A stretch of DNA of 52,500 bases from Tubiluchus corallicola (lineage: Eukaryota > Priapulida > Priapulimorpha > Priapulimorphida > Tubiluchidae), in assembly GCA_030141605.1 (NCBI GenBank), contig JAQGDQ010000861.1:1-52500 (forward strand), given 5' to 3'. The position numbers and the translations under genes were made by a program. How positions within the stretch are numbered: the stretch's first letter is position 1; each line of letters begins with the position of its first letter. Below the pieces are notes generated by a model. The model saw nothing but the letters and a program-made list of their open reading frames with translations. It made no database searches and was not told the DNA's origin. This document shows positions 22,750-34,420 of this stretch, piece after piece.

Positions 22750-22865
22750 TTAAGCCTGTAAATATAGTGTAGATGTTCTTAAGTTAAAAGAACAATAGCT
22801 GCAGGTTTGTGTGCCAAAGGAATGCTCATAACTACTTATTTTTAGGAAACGTGTAAAAACTTTCG

Positions 22866-25800
22866 ATGGATAATGCTTATGCTATCGAGCCGGTAATAGA
22901 AGTGGAGCGGAAATTTCCTGTCACAGACAAATGTGTTATGCAACTAGAGAGTCTTGGCGCTAAATTAATAAAACGGCAAAGGTTTTCCGACATTTATTGG
23001 GATACTAGCAGTGCTGCACTAATGACACGTGACTTTTGGCTGAGGCAGCGAGATGGTCTGTGGGAACTTAAGGTTCCCACAGACACACAGCATGGCCTGA
23101 CCACTCAATATCAAGAATTAACAGCAGAGTGTGACATTGTCGCTAAATTAAACTCGCTTTTAGGCGAGCGTAACTCTTGCATTAGTGTTAAAGATCTAAC
23201 GACTTCACAATTAAAGCAGATCGCTTCGTTTACAACATTCAGAGATTCTTATCTCGTGGAAGGTCATATCAATGTTGATATTGATGAAACTGATTTTGGA
23301 TACAAGGTTTGTTTAATGGACAACATAGTCGCTACGATTATGTGTTACTGTTGTTTGAGTACAGTAAGTCCTCGCTTAACAACTCCCCACTTAGCGACGT
23401 TTCATTTCTAATGTCACTGAAGATCTGACAGATTTTCTCACTTAACAATGTATGGTTCGCTTTAACGACATTTTTTCAAAAGCCATTTTTTTCTTTTACT
23501 CAGTGAAAAACATTAAAACAGCATGTATTGCATTATTCTTGTTGCTGTACATAACAAGCAGACCAAGCATGAAATTGTCCTAACATCGTCCCAGCGCAAG
23601 GCTTTCACTTTACAGTGCTTAACGGCTAACTACGTAGACTTCAATGTTAAATAAAGAGAAACCGTTAGCTAGGTGTTGGTAATAAAAATGGGTAGTTTCA
23701 AACAAAGGGACTGGTCAGTAAAAATATGAATAAAACTCATAAAACATTTACTTTATATAGTTGATTAAGCAGCATTGATGTTTGCTTCTGGAACATGTCT
23801 CAATTCTTTGACAGTGCTAAGTGTGGAACTCTTCGTTTCGTTTAATGACGTTGCGCTTAACGTCGCATTTTGCTGGAACGTCGCACTAGTGTCGTTAAAC
23901 GAGGACTTACTGTACTGCATGTATTTCATAATATTTATTTTAACTATGTATTGGGCAGTACAGAGATTAACTAGAAATAAAAAAGCTAATTATTATTGAC
24001 GAGCAACCAAATTTTGTTTTAGAATCGTCAAGTTATTCTTCGCTTAGATAAGCCCTGCAGATCACATGGTACTTACAAAGCTGGAGCCAGCAACACCAAA
24101 CTGATGAAAATTTAGCTGTTTCTTCTTATGTTTGTTTTTAGTTTATTGGCACCTAAGAGTGTGGTCCGGTCATTTTTAAATTTATGATTATCAGTATGAC
24201 TTAGTTATGATTTTTGTTTACAAGCATGATTACTAGTATGACGTAATTATGATTTTTGTTTACAAGCATGATTACTAGTATGTCTTAGTTATGATTTTTG
24301 TTTACAAGCATGATTACTAGTATGACTTTGTTATGATTTTTGTTTACAAGCATGATTACTAGTATGACTTAGTTATGATTTTTGTTTACAAGCATGATTA
24401 CTAGTATGACTTAGTTATGATTTTCGTTTACAAGCGTGATTACTAGTATGACTTTGTTATGATTTTTGTTTACAAACATGATTACTAGTATGACTTTGTT
24501 ATGATTTTTGTTTACAAGCGTGATTACTAGTATGACTTAGTTATGATTTTTGTTTACAAGCATGATTACTAGTATGACTTAGCTATGTTTTTGTTTACAA
24601 GCATGATTACTAGTATGACTTAGCTATGTTTTTGTTTACAAGCATGATTACTAGTATGACTTAGCTATGTTTTTGTTTACAAGCATGATTACTAGTATGA
24701 CTTAGCTATGTTTTTGTTTACAAGCATGATTACTAGTATGACTTAGCTATGTTTTTGTTTACAAGCATGATTACTAGTATGACTTAGCTATGTTTTTGTT
24801 TACAAGCATGATTACTAGTATGACTTAGTTATGAATTTTGTTTACAAGCATGATTACTAGTATGACTTTATGATTTTCGTTTACAAGCATGATTACTAGT
24901 ATGACTTTGTTATGATTTTTGTTTACAAGCATGATTACTAGTATGACTTTGTTATGATTTTTGTTTACAAACATGATTACTAGTATGACTTTGTTATGAT
25001 TTTTGTTTACAAGCGTGATTACTAGTATGATTTTTATGATAGTTGATATTAGGTGGCAATATTCTATTGGGTCAATGAAAAAGAATAAAAGCTCAGATAT
25101 TTTAATGGATAGCAAAACTGATGCAAAATTTAGTCGTGTTGGTTTTCTGTTTGCACAATAAACAGTTTAAAATGAGAAACTGGCTGCAAACCGTTACGCT
25201 TCAGTCATGGACTTGCTCATATTTTCAGTTTATAAAAGTTTGAAACTGAATTGTCCAAAATTCTGACGAAAAGCAACAAGTAGGGCTATAGAAAACATTC
25301 AAGATCGGCACTTTTAGACCTGACTGTTGGTGTAGCCATGAATTGATATTTTTGTGGTCCATTTTGTGAAAAGCAATCTCATGTTTTCCGTTGTTCCAGC
25401 ACGTTCATTTTACAGCAGAAATAATCTTTTTCTGTTTGCTTTTTCAGATTGGTGAAGTAGAAATTTTAGTATCTGACCAGAATGAGGTTCCAACTGCACT
25501 GAGTCTAATAGATGAGTTAATAGTAAAACTTGGTAAATGTTATTATATTGCTCAATGTTTTGTCTTTGTTTTAACAAAAATGTCTCTGCTCTACAAAGCG
25601 TCATATTTTTATTGATCTTCATAATCAGCTAAGTCTCAGACTTGTGTCACCTACGTACTGCCTTATTGCATACAGAGCTTCTGTTAGCTGTAGTTTAAAA
25701 CTTGAAAATTTTAACTCCCAGATGACTGTTAGGTGCAGCCATTATAACGGTACGTCGTTTGACACAAGTTTAGGTAACATAGCATAAAGTTTGAAAAAAT

Positions 25801-27218
25801 AATTAGAGCATTCATAGCACACATTTCACTAACTAACTTAAATTACTTTATTTTCTCAGTAAGGTCACTAACATGTGTTTTTGGTACTAGGTGGTGTGAA
25901 CATTTTAAATTATTAAGAATTTATACATAAGTTTGATAAAAAACTAAACAAAAATATATTTTTTACTCTCCAATAGCTTAAACTGTTGCAGTTCAACTTA
26001 AATTACTCTAATTCATTAATTTGTTAAGTTAATATAAATTTGTATTGGTCCATTCATTTAAAAACAAAATCCATTCTTATTGTTTTGCTTTGTGCGAAAA
26101 GATTAATAAATTTCTCCTTGATCGACACTGTGTTACCGACAGTGCTTTCTCTACTTAGCGTGCAGCATGTTATCTCAGGCATATGCGCATAACATCCAAA
26201 CACCACGTTGCCGGAGCTGTGACGCACACGGTTCCGTCACGCGCTCTGATTATATAGAAGGATTTTCAAGTATGTACAAGTATAAAGAAAGATGTAAAGA
26301 AAAAAGACACTTTATGTTGAATATGAACGGTAATATCGAGTGAAAATAGGGGGCGCTGCAGCTCCACAGTGCATATACGCTAGCTACCGCTGATTCAGGT
26401 CATAATAAGTTGAAGGTTGAAAGGATGAAGCTTCTGCATATGTAAAATAAGCAGGCTTCTAGAGATTTTGTGCATAATGTCAAGTGCCAAGTGTGCAATC
26501 GTCAAAAAAATACAGTAAACTATGTTTAATTCGAACTGGTATTCTTGTGTATCTCGAGCAAATATTCTGGAACGGATTTTCCCTTTGACACACATCATGT
26601 AACTCGAATTATCTCGTAACTCGAACTGAATTCCTAGTACAATTCTTAAGAATCTGAGTGAAATTACCTTGCTTATTTCGAACAACCTCCCGAGTGAAAG
26701 CATGCACCACATTACAATTTTAACTGCTAATTTCAGCAAAAATAGTGAGATTTCTTGTATTACCTTAGCAGAACGGTGCACTCAGTATGGCTTAACGAAC
26801 GTGGTTTATTATAATTATTGCAGATTTCCATTAACCATGCTACTCAGAATACAATAGAGTTGGAGCAGTTATTTTATTTTTGATTATTCTTGAAAATTGT
26901 TGTTTGATGTTTGATTAAAGGCTCAGTTTGTCATTTTCACCAGCTGTAGTATTACTAGTGTATTGTCCAACATTGATGAATGACTCAATCTTGTTTTTTT
27001 ACAAATATCGCCCAACTCGAACTTTCGCATAAGTCGAACAAACTTTCCGGTTCCGACGTGTTTGAGTTGTACATAGTTTACTATAGTGCTAGTTGTATTT
27101 TGTAGGAATTGGTCAGAAGAGAACAGAAGGAAAGGTTTTGCATTATCTATCATCACGCAATCCTTCTTTATATCAGAGAATAAGTGCTCAGACAGCAGGG
27201 GTGAATGAAGATAAATGA
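22866..27218 (+). CDS. THTPA: Thiamine triphosphatase (ThTPase), three exons
   Basis: Exons 22866-23306, 25448-25532 and 27106-27218 join in phase to 212 codons plus stop, close to the roughly 230 residues usual for the family. The enzyme hydrolyses thiamine triphosphate to the diphosphate in the cytosol and belongs to the CYTH fold. Visible landmarks: IEVERKF at 11-17 (the ExExK signature), RFSDIYWDT at 39-47, WLRQR at 58-62, WELK at 66-69, QELTAE at 83-88, VDIDETDFGYK at 137-147, then GEVEILV and EVPTAL in exon 2, and a C-terminal GKVLHYLSSRNPSLYQ helix in exon 3. All donors and acceptors are GT-AG. Intron 1 holds a pogo-like MITE and a 42-bp minisatellite; intron 2 holds another MITE that ends 22 bp before exon 3. 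Confidence 0.9.
23362..23912. mobile_element. Pogo-like MITE in THTPA intron 1
   Basis: A 551-bp element with termini CAGTAAGTCCTCGCTTAAC and reverse-complement GTTAAACGAGGACTTACTG, flanked by TA (23360-23361 and 23913-23914). There is no transposase. Its left end lies 55 bp after the exon 1 donor. The TIR (AGTAAGTCCTCG) itself contains a donor-like AGTAAGT. Confidence 0.85.
24184..25035. repeat. 42-bp minisatellite in THTPA intron 1
   Basis: About 20 units of 41-42 bp, each containing GTTTACAAGCATGATTACTAG. The middle block (about 24570-24810) is a homogeneous run of a 41-bp variant with TTAGCTATG. A three-unit variant combination (CGTTTACAAG, then TTTACAAACATG, then AAGCGTGAT) occurs both near 24425-24530 and near 24870-25025. 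Confidence 0.95.
25640..25862. repeat. Dispersed repeat, copy 1 (THTPA intron 2)
   Basis: Aligns by eye with 50281-50495: shared blocks GCAGCCATT, ACAAGTTTAG, AAAGTTTGAAAAAATAAT and AAATTACTTTAT in the same order and spacing. Family unknown. Confidence 0.55.
26513..27083. mobile_element. Pogo-like MITE abutting the THTPA exon 3 acceptor
   Basis: Starts CAGTAAACTATGT after TA and ends with ACATAGTTTACTA before TA (27084-27085), one mismatch between the ends. Subterminal TCGAA/TTCGA words occur at both sides. It is 571 bp with no transposase. Only 22 bp separate its right end from the first base of exon 3, so the branch-point region of the intron is probably element-derived. Confidence 0.75.
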
Positions 27219-27302
27219 TCACAGCTTCCATGATTAGTAAGTTGATGACACTTTTAGAGTTCTAACATTGTGAAAAGTGATTGTGTTTGTGTCTGTAGTG
27301 AT

Positions 27303-27308
27303 AATAAA
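27303..27308 (+). terminator. Polyadenylation signal of THTPA
   Basis: AATAAA 85 bp after the stop codon, the first canonical signal downstream. Confidence 0.55.
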
Positions 27309-27398
27309 ATACTGATAACTAATGATCTATTTCCTATTACACTGCCGTTTTCGTTTAGGAAACAAACAATGGTCTATATGGCCTACATACTTCAAGTA

Positions 27399-27853
27399 CC
27401 GTATTTTCCCGTGTATAAGAGACCCTTTTTTGCTCAGAATTTTCACTTTAAAAATCGGGGGTCTCTTATACATGGGAGTAAGTCTTTTCAATAAGATGCA
27501 TAAATTGTGACACTAATGATTTTAAAGAAATAAGTGCTCTACAACTGTTTTGCGTGTCGCGTTCGACTATGAAGCGGTTGTAAGCAATACAAGCATCGTG
27601 ACACAGGCATTATCTCCTCGTTTTCTCTTTTCCTGTTACAGGTTTGCAGGTACGCACTTTAATATATACCAGTACTCTTTTTCTACAACACATTAACTGG
27701 TTTTATTTTGTTTTCAGTACCGCACTGAGTTGAAAAAAGTTGTACTTTACCCTCTAAAAATGTCCGTCTGAAAAAACTTTTTTCCAGAATTTTTGCCTAA
27801 AAATTGAAGGGGTCTCTTATACACAAGGGTCTCTTATACACGGGAAAATACGG
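27399..27853. mobile_element. TIR element with perfect ends and TA target duplication
   Basis: Ends CCGTATTTTCCCGTGTATAA and its exact reverse complement, flanked by TA. GGTCTCTTATACA-type words recur four times near the ends. It is 455 bp, without transposase, and begins about 90 bp after the THTPA polyadenylation signal. Confidence 0.85.
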
Positions 27854-27884
27854 TAATTAAGAATGTCATATAACATAATACTCT

Positions 27885-28045
27885 ATATAATAGCTACCAA
27901 CTCAGTTACTGTAGAACCAATATTGTCAAACCTATCATTAGTGGACCTAAACTGTGTAACTCATTACCCCTTGATGTAAGGTACCAGTATAACATTTACC
28001 ACTTCAAATCATCAGTAATGTTTGCAGCTTGTATAAATTAGTCTT
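27885..28045 (+). pseudogene. LINE ORF2 C-terminal remnant
   Basis: One frame reads PIISGPKLCNSLPLDVR and continues with an HFKSSV-type segment, matching the 'GPKlWNSLP.dir...fK' ending of CR1/L2 reverse transcriptases. It is short and without other domains. Confidence 0.55.
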
Positions 28046-28094
28046 CATAACCTCTTATTGTTCCTGCGTAACACACATGGCATGACCTTGTGTT

Positions 28095-28993
28095 CAGGGG
28101 CGCCGTGCACCAAAAAAATTGGTGGGGGGGGGGGGGGGGCGACTGTATATAATGGCGGAACTTAAGTGTTTAAAAAACGTATAATTTTGGAAAAAAATAA
28201 ACAGTATTTTGCGTGCAAGAAAAACGATTTATTTATTCCCAACTGGCATTTAACTTAAAGCTATAGCAACGGAAACTTAATTAAAATTTAATTAAGCATT
28301 TATTAGCTGTCAGGAATCCGACGCAGAACTATCGACGCAGAACATCACTCCAGAAGAGCTCAACCACAGACTTCAACCACAGGGCTCAAAATCAAGCCCT
28401 TTTATGCTGCAAACTCGTGGGAAAGAGTTGCTAAGGAGTAGCAAAGAGTCGGTAATGTCTAATCAGGAGGTGGCTCATCAATTTGTATCTCCCAAACCGA
28501 CTCTCTGGTACTAGGCTAGCTGGACAAACTGACTCTCTGGTACTAGGCTAGCTGGACAAACTGACTCTCTGGTACTAGGCAAGCTCAACATGACTTCAAT
28601 GTTTGCATTGTTTTTGCTCTGTTATTTCACTTATTCTCTATTATAACACACTGCTGAAAGAAGCTCGAATGCTAACTGAGCCGTTTTGTTAACTAACAGT
28701 CTTTTGTGCAAAGACGCTAATGCTACTCAACGAGCTGCTTTGTTAACTGTTCCTGCCTGCCTCCTGAATAGATTACATGCAAACAAATTAACTACATCCT
28801 GACTTTCAGGTAAACACGTACTCATGCTCATACTGTTCCCATTTATGGAGCGCTGGCCCGCTATTGCGTGTCAAAACGTCGGAAATAAATTTGCTTACCG
28901 GCCTCATTACGAGCCGCTGACGCCCTTCAAATTTTTGACATTTTCTAAAAAAATTGGGGGGGGGGGTCGGGCTCCTATGGCACGACGCCACTG
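28095..28993. mobile_element. hAT-like non-autonomous element with perfect 8-bp target duplication
   Basis: Flanked by CTTGTGTT on both sides (28087-28094 and 28994-29001). Termini CAGGGGCGCCGTGC and, reverse-complemented, CAGTGGCGTCGTGC match at most positions. Near each end lies AAAAAAATTGG followed by a G run (about 28120-28139 and 28949-28966). It is 899 bp, carries no transposase, and holds a 32-bp triplicated block inside. Confidence 0.88.
28498..28590. repeat. 32-bp tandem repeat, three copies
   Basis: ACTCTCTGGTACTAGGC is repeated at 32-bp intervals with an intervening AGCTGGACAAACTG, inside the hAT-like element. Confidence 0.85.
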
Positions 28994-29001
28994 CTTGTGT
29001 T

Positions 29002-29820
29002 CTTTTCCGAGTAGAACCCAGAGTACTTTCTGATCTCACTGAGCTGAATGATCTTCACAAGCCACTCTTCCTATCCTTTTGAAAATTCCTTTATCCGTTA
29101 TTTTTGTCCTTGTTTTGTCCAACTGCCCAAAACGCTCATTTTTATCTTTCTCTTTTTCAATTCTTTGGACATATCTATAGTAGTGCAAGCGCCTAACTAG
29201 TTTTTACTTCTGATTCTTGTTGTCAATGATGTCATAACCTAATCATTATTATCTGTACATTTTTTCATTGCTTCCATAGATTGTATAAGTGTATTTCCAA
29301 ATAAATAAAAATTAAGAAAAAAATTAGATTTTTTACAAAGTGTTGTTACCTGACTGGGAATCTTAGCTTTACAATGACTAATGATCCAAGCAGTAACCTT
29401 TTCCTTGTGTAATATAATGCATATAGTTTGTTATAAGTATGTAGTATTATTGTCCAAGTCAGTAGATTTGTTCTTAATCAATAAGCCTAGAAATAATGAA
29501 GTTGAACTCAAATCAAAATGTATTTAACTCCTGTTGTTGATTAATTGCATTATTAACCCAAAGTTTTTTATCATTTCATAACAAATTTGACCTGTATTTC
29601 ACATAAAATCTAAATGCTATTTTTAGTTTAATCAAGATCGACCTTATTTTGTTGCCCGCTAATTAAACTACATGTATATTCTTTTCTCTGGATTATATAG
29701 CGAATGTCATAATTTTAAAATTATTAAAGTTTCCTAAATTAAACTGATAACATTAATTCCCACCAGTGTCTAAAAAAATCTTTTTATCTATATTCGGTAA
29801 AGGATAGCAGACTAGGTGAC
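29002..29820. other. No gene recognised
   Basis: AT-rich intergenic sequence; an (A/T)-rich tail near 29290-29330 may be an old retroelement end. No supported exon. Confidence 0.4.
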
Positions 29821-29825
29821 TTTAT

Positions 29826-30110
29826 AGTCTTTTTGCTATCCTTTCTCTAGTTCTAGATCTATCTATACATTTTAACCATTTTTCAAAACTTATTAGAGAT
29901 TCTTTTATTAATCATATTTTATTGTAACACTATAAAGAGATAAATAAATTGAATTGAGTTGAATTGAATAGTCTTTTCGCTATCCTTTCTCTAGTTCTAG
30001 ACCTATCTATACATTTTAACCATTCTTCAAAACTTATTAGCGATTCTTTTATTAGTCATGTTTATTGTAGTATTATAAAGAGATAAATAAATTAAAATTG
30101 AATTGAATAA
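29826..30110 (+). repeat. Tandem pair of LINE-like 3' tails
   Basis: Two ~140-bp copies (29826-29969 and 29970-30110) share CTATCCTTTCTCTAGTTCTA and end in GAGATAAATAAATT followed by GAATT repeats. AATAAATT plus a short simple repeat is a typical CR1-like 3' end, so the unit appears to be a tail duplicated in tandem. Confidence 0.7.
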
Positions 30111-30200
30111 GAATGCCAGAGTTGTTAGACACGTGATCGTGCATTGACACATTCATGCTAAGGTTGGTGAACATTCTAATTCTCAGTATTTCTCTGTAGG

Positions 30201-30425
30201 GCAGAAATTGTGCGTGTTTTTGCTTCAGACGTGCCGCCATCTATGCCATCCGCATGAAGTTGTGGAGCGGAATTTGTACCAGGTGGATGGCTGCTAACCT
30301 TGCCTCACCAAGATACCCTGTAAAGCTCCACTGTTATGCCCTGTGATTAGACAGACAGCTCTGAAGCCCGAAAGCGAAAGTCAGACAACATCAGCAAAGT
30401 CGCTGCCAATTGTCCAAAGAAATAA
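30201..30425 (+). other. Candidate orphan 3'-terminal exon
   Basis: A good acceptor (TTTCTCTGTAG) is followed by 225 bp of non-AT-rich sequence that ends in an AATAAA signal (30420-30425). One frame, taken in phase 1, reads GQKLCVFLLQTCRHLCHPHE and continues to a stop after VDGC. The phase would fit the THTPA exon 2 donor, so it could be an alternative last exon, but no homology supports this. It may also be a 3' UTR exon or a pseudogene. Confidence 0.25.
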
Positions 30426-30429
30426 AATT

Positions 30430-33165
30430 TTTATATGTGTGCTTGCAAATCAAAACCGCCCATAAGGCTGCATAGTTAAAACATTAAAATATTTCAAAGT
30501 AAAATGCAAAAAAAATTTGGTGAAATTTTTCGTTTTTACGTAAGTTTTTCGTAAGTTTTTTTTGATTTTCATAAAAACAAATGCTAAATGTATTGAACTT
30601 TTATATTCTAGCATCAAATTGTCAAGAAAATGTTCAATAAATACTAAAAATTTCATTTTATTGCTCCTTACTCACTTCTCTGGTAAGACTAGTATTGCAA
30701 TTGTAAAGAAATTGTGTTTTCAAACTCCGATAGTAGCTTATGGACCAGTCGTTTTGCTTCGGGTTTTTTCTGTTGCCAAACCCAGACCTTCGTCTGGAAG
30801 AGCCATCTATTCAATTTAAACAACATGTTCTTACAAAGTCCATAGCAACCAACATTTGTACGGTTGCTAAGTGTTTTGTACAGACACGACAAAAAACAAT
30901 GGCTAACTTTAACAGTGATTTTCTCAAGATTATGTTTTTCACTGCATAGCCTGCACCTCAACTTCAATGTGGATTATCTCAGCTTAGAAATAACATAGAC
31001 AATTGAGCGTGGTATCAAAATGATGTTCATGAAATAGAGATTCAGGATTTGTGAATAACATGCACTTTGCATGTTTCCTCAAGCCTGGCTTCCTCTGTTC
31101 GGGAAGCCAGTTAAGACTTTCACGCGTTTTCAAGACAGCTGGTAGGGTTTCCTGATGTCCGGAAGTTTTCTTTCAAATAATATGAGCAACTTTCCTAGTT
31201 GATGTGAACATTTTTGCATTGCAAACATCTCGCAGAAAAAAATGCCGCAGGAAACATGACACGGATAAAAATCTCACAGGACAAAATGGCACAAATGGAA
31301 AATTAGTATATAAAAATTTGAATATTCACTCATTAATAATTATTAGTTTGAACCATTTTTCTTTCTGACATAATCACTTGTCGAAATAATTCACTGCATA
31401 ATCTGTGTATTCACTTTAGTGACTCTTGAACGTCAATTGTATTTGCATTCTAATCATGCTTGATGTATTAGCAGTGTATGTAAGTCACACATGAGCTGGG
31501 TAATTTTTTACGTTTTAAGATGAGCGACTTTGACTTCAGATGATTTTTGATATCCAGCATATTTTCCCAGTGAGCCTTTTCACACTTTCGCTGTGCGCAT
31601 ACGCAGTTGCTACCGGTCAAAGGTTAAGTGGTACTGCAGCGACAAGTCTTACCTATAACCGTCTCGTTGTGACGTGTGTAAAGCAAAGCTGCATCAGTTC
31701 AGTAACTTTGGTTGTTTTACGTTGTTTTGGTGGAGTTTACTTAATTATGCATTAGTCAGTGCGTAGAGTGATTTGCTAGCAGGGCTTGCTTGGGAAAAAA
31801 TGAACTAGTTAAGGTTGTGCTAGCTGTTAAAACATTCATTCATTCATTCATCATTCTTTTCATCATTCTTGATCATTGTTTAATCATTCTTTTCAGTTAC
31901 TTCTTTGTAGGACAATCGTTTCCTGGCACCCCTTGTTGTAATTATTGGTCTTCCACGTTATGCTATTGTTTACTTAAGACTTTGTGAAAGTTATTTATGA
32001 AGTTGAAATTGAACACTTGTAGAAACAACTAAACACAAGATTACATGTTTGCACAAAACTAAAACACTTTCATTGCACTACATAGTTATATGTAACATGA
32101 CTGCTACACTGAGGAACAGAGTGTCCTGCAGTGTACACGAATGAGTAGACAGTGGCTAGAAGTGGAATCTAGCCAGTTTATATATGTAAAGAACTATGCA
32201 AAAACTTGGCTTCACATATCCCATTACAGTAAAATAGGGGAGATCCAGTGAGTTTGAATATTCACTGGACCGAACAATTGTAGGAAGGGGTGAATTGAAC
32301 TAGTAAAATGTTAAAGTGACTAATCAATAGATGGCAGCACCTAAAATATACAGTTACAACTTTCACAGACTTTACTGTGAAATTTCCATAAAGTTTCCTT
32401 GTACAGTTACACGAAATGTGAAAATATTTGAGCTATAAATGTTGGCATGTATTATAGTGTACATACGTTTAAATATAACTGCTTTAATGGCTTGTAAATT
32501 ATGGATTTGTACGAGCTTATCATAAACGTTAGTCTATAGCGAAATCATAGTCCAAATGCTGTAAATAAGGCTTTTACTGATACTGTACAGATATAAAGCG
32601 TGATTATTTGATTTTTTACATCAGACATTACATACTAAATAATATATACAGCACCTTTAACATGTAATGTTAAGAATGTGCTTTGTAAGATATATTAACA
32701 AGACTTGCACTGATAATCAAGCATAGCTTGTCTAAATTAACATTACTTGTTTATATAAACCCTCTAGGTTTCGTAGTAGATGTTAAATATTACGGTTAGT
32801 CATTAATGCATAGCATTATCATACTGTTTTTAATACTTAGCAGAAAGCACTTCAAGTACAACGCAGGGTTAAGCCAATTGACATCCCAAACACGCACAGT
32901 ATGGCATTTCGTGATGAGCACCAACTATGCTTCTGCTTTTAAAAAACTGTTTACTGTCTTATATTTTTTTTAAATTTCATATGTCGACAACCTAACATGA
33001 ATAACCGAGTACGCTAACTAGCTAAATTTACTGCAAAATTATTATTAATATTAGTAGGTAATTTGTGAAAAGCTTCCTGTAGCTAAATAAGATTTCTTTA
33101 ATACTAATATAATAAATTATATTCTCATACAATTTTTGATGCATATTTTTTTGTGTTGCTGATGC
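30430..33165. other. Gene-poor region
   Basis: AT-rich sequence with two small perfect hairpins (30782-30797, CCAGAC/GTCTGG; 31085-31110, CTGGCTTCC/GGAAGCCAG). Scattered stops; no exon or RNA I can defend. Confidence 0.45.
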
Positions 33166-33450
33166 AGTCAGTTATGCGGGGCTCATAATTTTAGGTCTAT
33201 GAGCTCAAAAATGATGCGATGCTGAGCTCCTAACCATGATGTCTTACATTCATGAATTTGTACAAACCTCATAACATCAGCGTGAGGTCTCTGTAAGCTC
33301 ATGACGTCAGTTCAGCATGATGTCATTGCATGAAGTCAGTATCATCTAAAAACATGGTTACAAATTTAGCTCAGCATGAGTTCATGATTTTGATCTATCT
33401 CCTTTTGAGCTCATGCATAAGGTCAGTGTAACATCACTGTGACATCAGAT
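33165..33450. repeat. Cluster of degenerate ATGAGCTC / CATGA words
   Basis: Repeated near-palindromic words (ATGAGCTCA, AGCTCATG, CATGATGTCA, TGACGTCA) at irregular 20-40 bp spacing. One perfect CRE-like TGACGTCA lies at about 33302. This may be an old short-period repeat. Confidence 0.4.
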
Positions 33451-33924
33451 TCTGGACAGGTTGCAAGCCAAGACCTGTATTGTGATATACGTACATTTGT
33501 ACATAACTTCTTTAATGGTTTCACCATTCTTGACCAGTATTGCATTAAAGGTAAGATCTCGATCTGTTACCTTTTCACTGATGCACTTTTCAAATTGACG
33601 TCACGTCAAGAAGCACGGGGTGTCAAAAAATCACCATAGCGGGCACTTTTTGTCTGTTTTTTTTGGTAAAACTATATTTTGGTACAACTATAATTTTACA
33701 ATATTATATAACTTTTATATGGTGCAGTTAGTGTTTTTGCTGTGCAGGACAACAATAGTGAGTTCAGTATCGTGTTAAAAATTTGAATGTAAGAGCAAAC
33801 ACTGCAAACCTCATTATCTTTAACTCTGATTATGTAGATAATAAGCCACTCGTCTGCGACTTTTTTGTTTGTGAGTGTTTTTTACATGTTTTAGTATTCA
33901 GTCTGTAAAAACGCAAATACAGTC

Positions 33925-34060
33925 TAGCCTCGTTATCTCGCCCCTCGTTATGCCGCCAAACTCGTCTCTCGCCATAGAAAGTACCGGGACGGATTTCCTG
34001 CTTTGATATTTACCTCGTTAAGTCGCCACCCTCGCTTCTCGCCCTCGCCACGTCATGCTA
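33925..34060. mobile_element. Left end of a pogo-like element, truncated
   Basis: TACAGTCTAGCCTCGTTATC followed by CTCGTTATG- and CTCGTTAAG-type repeats resembles the pogo-like termini seen elsewhere in the window. No matching right end was found. Confidence 0.4.
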
Positions 34061-34352
34061 GGATGAGTGCTATAATATGCTACATGTACGTTATAAGATC
34101 TTGGGCTCACTCCGTCATCTAGGTGCTGCTGCGTTCTAAAACATGCCACGTCCCATCTGTTGGTGCCACACATTCCTGTCCAGTGCCGCCGCCATTCCCA
34201 CGTTGCAACATCCATAAAATCTAAAGTTGCCTATTTTAATCTTAGGTGTGCCATTTTCCCTATTTTTCATGTGCCATTTTTACCTGTTCCATTTTAGCTA
34301 CTTTTCCATTTGTGCCATTCACAAGCCATTCACAGTCGGGTTATATTCGGAG

Positions 34353-34420
34353 TGGTTAGCTTCAAGTGTGATGTATATTAAACTGTGGTATGTGCATATA
34401 CATCACACTTGAAGTTAACT
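34353..34420. repeat. Short perfect inverted repeat (hairpin)
   Basis: AGCTTCAAGTGTGATGTATAT pairs with ATATACATCACACTTGAAG about 16 bp later. The arms are about 20 bp with almost no mismatch in the core. Confidence 0.75.

Noticed and set aside
22866-23411. Single-exon 181-residue protein ending at 23411
   Set aside because: The frame past 23306 reads into a transposon end, while splicing at 23306 restores the ThTPase C-terminal half in phase.
24825-25115. Hydrophobic repeat protein (LVNKNHNKVILVIM type)
   Set aside because: It is a read-through of the 42-bp minisatellite on the antisense strand, inside a THTPA intron.
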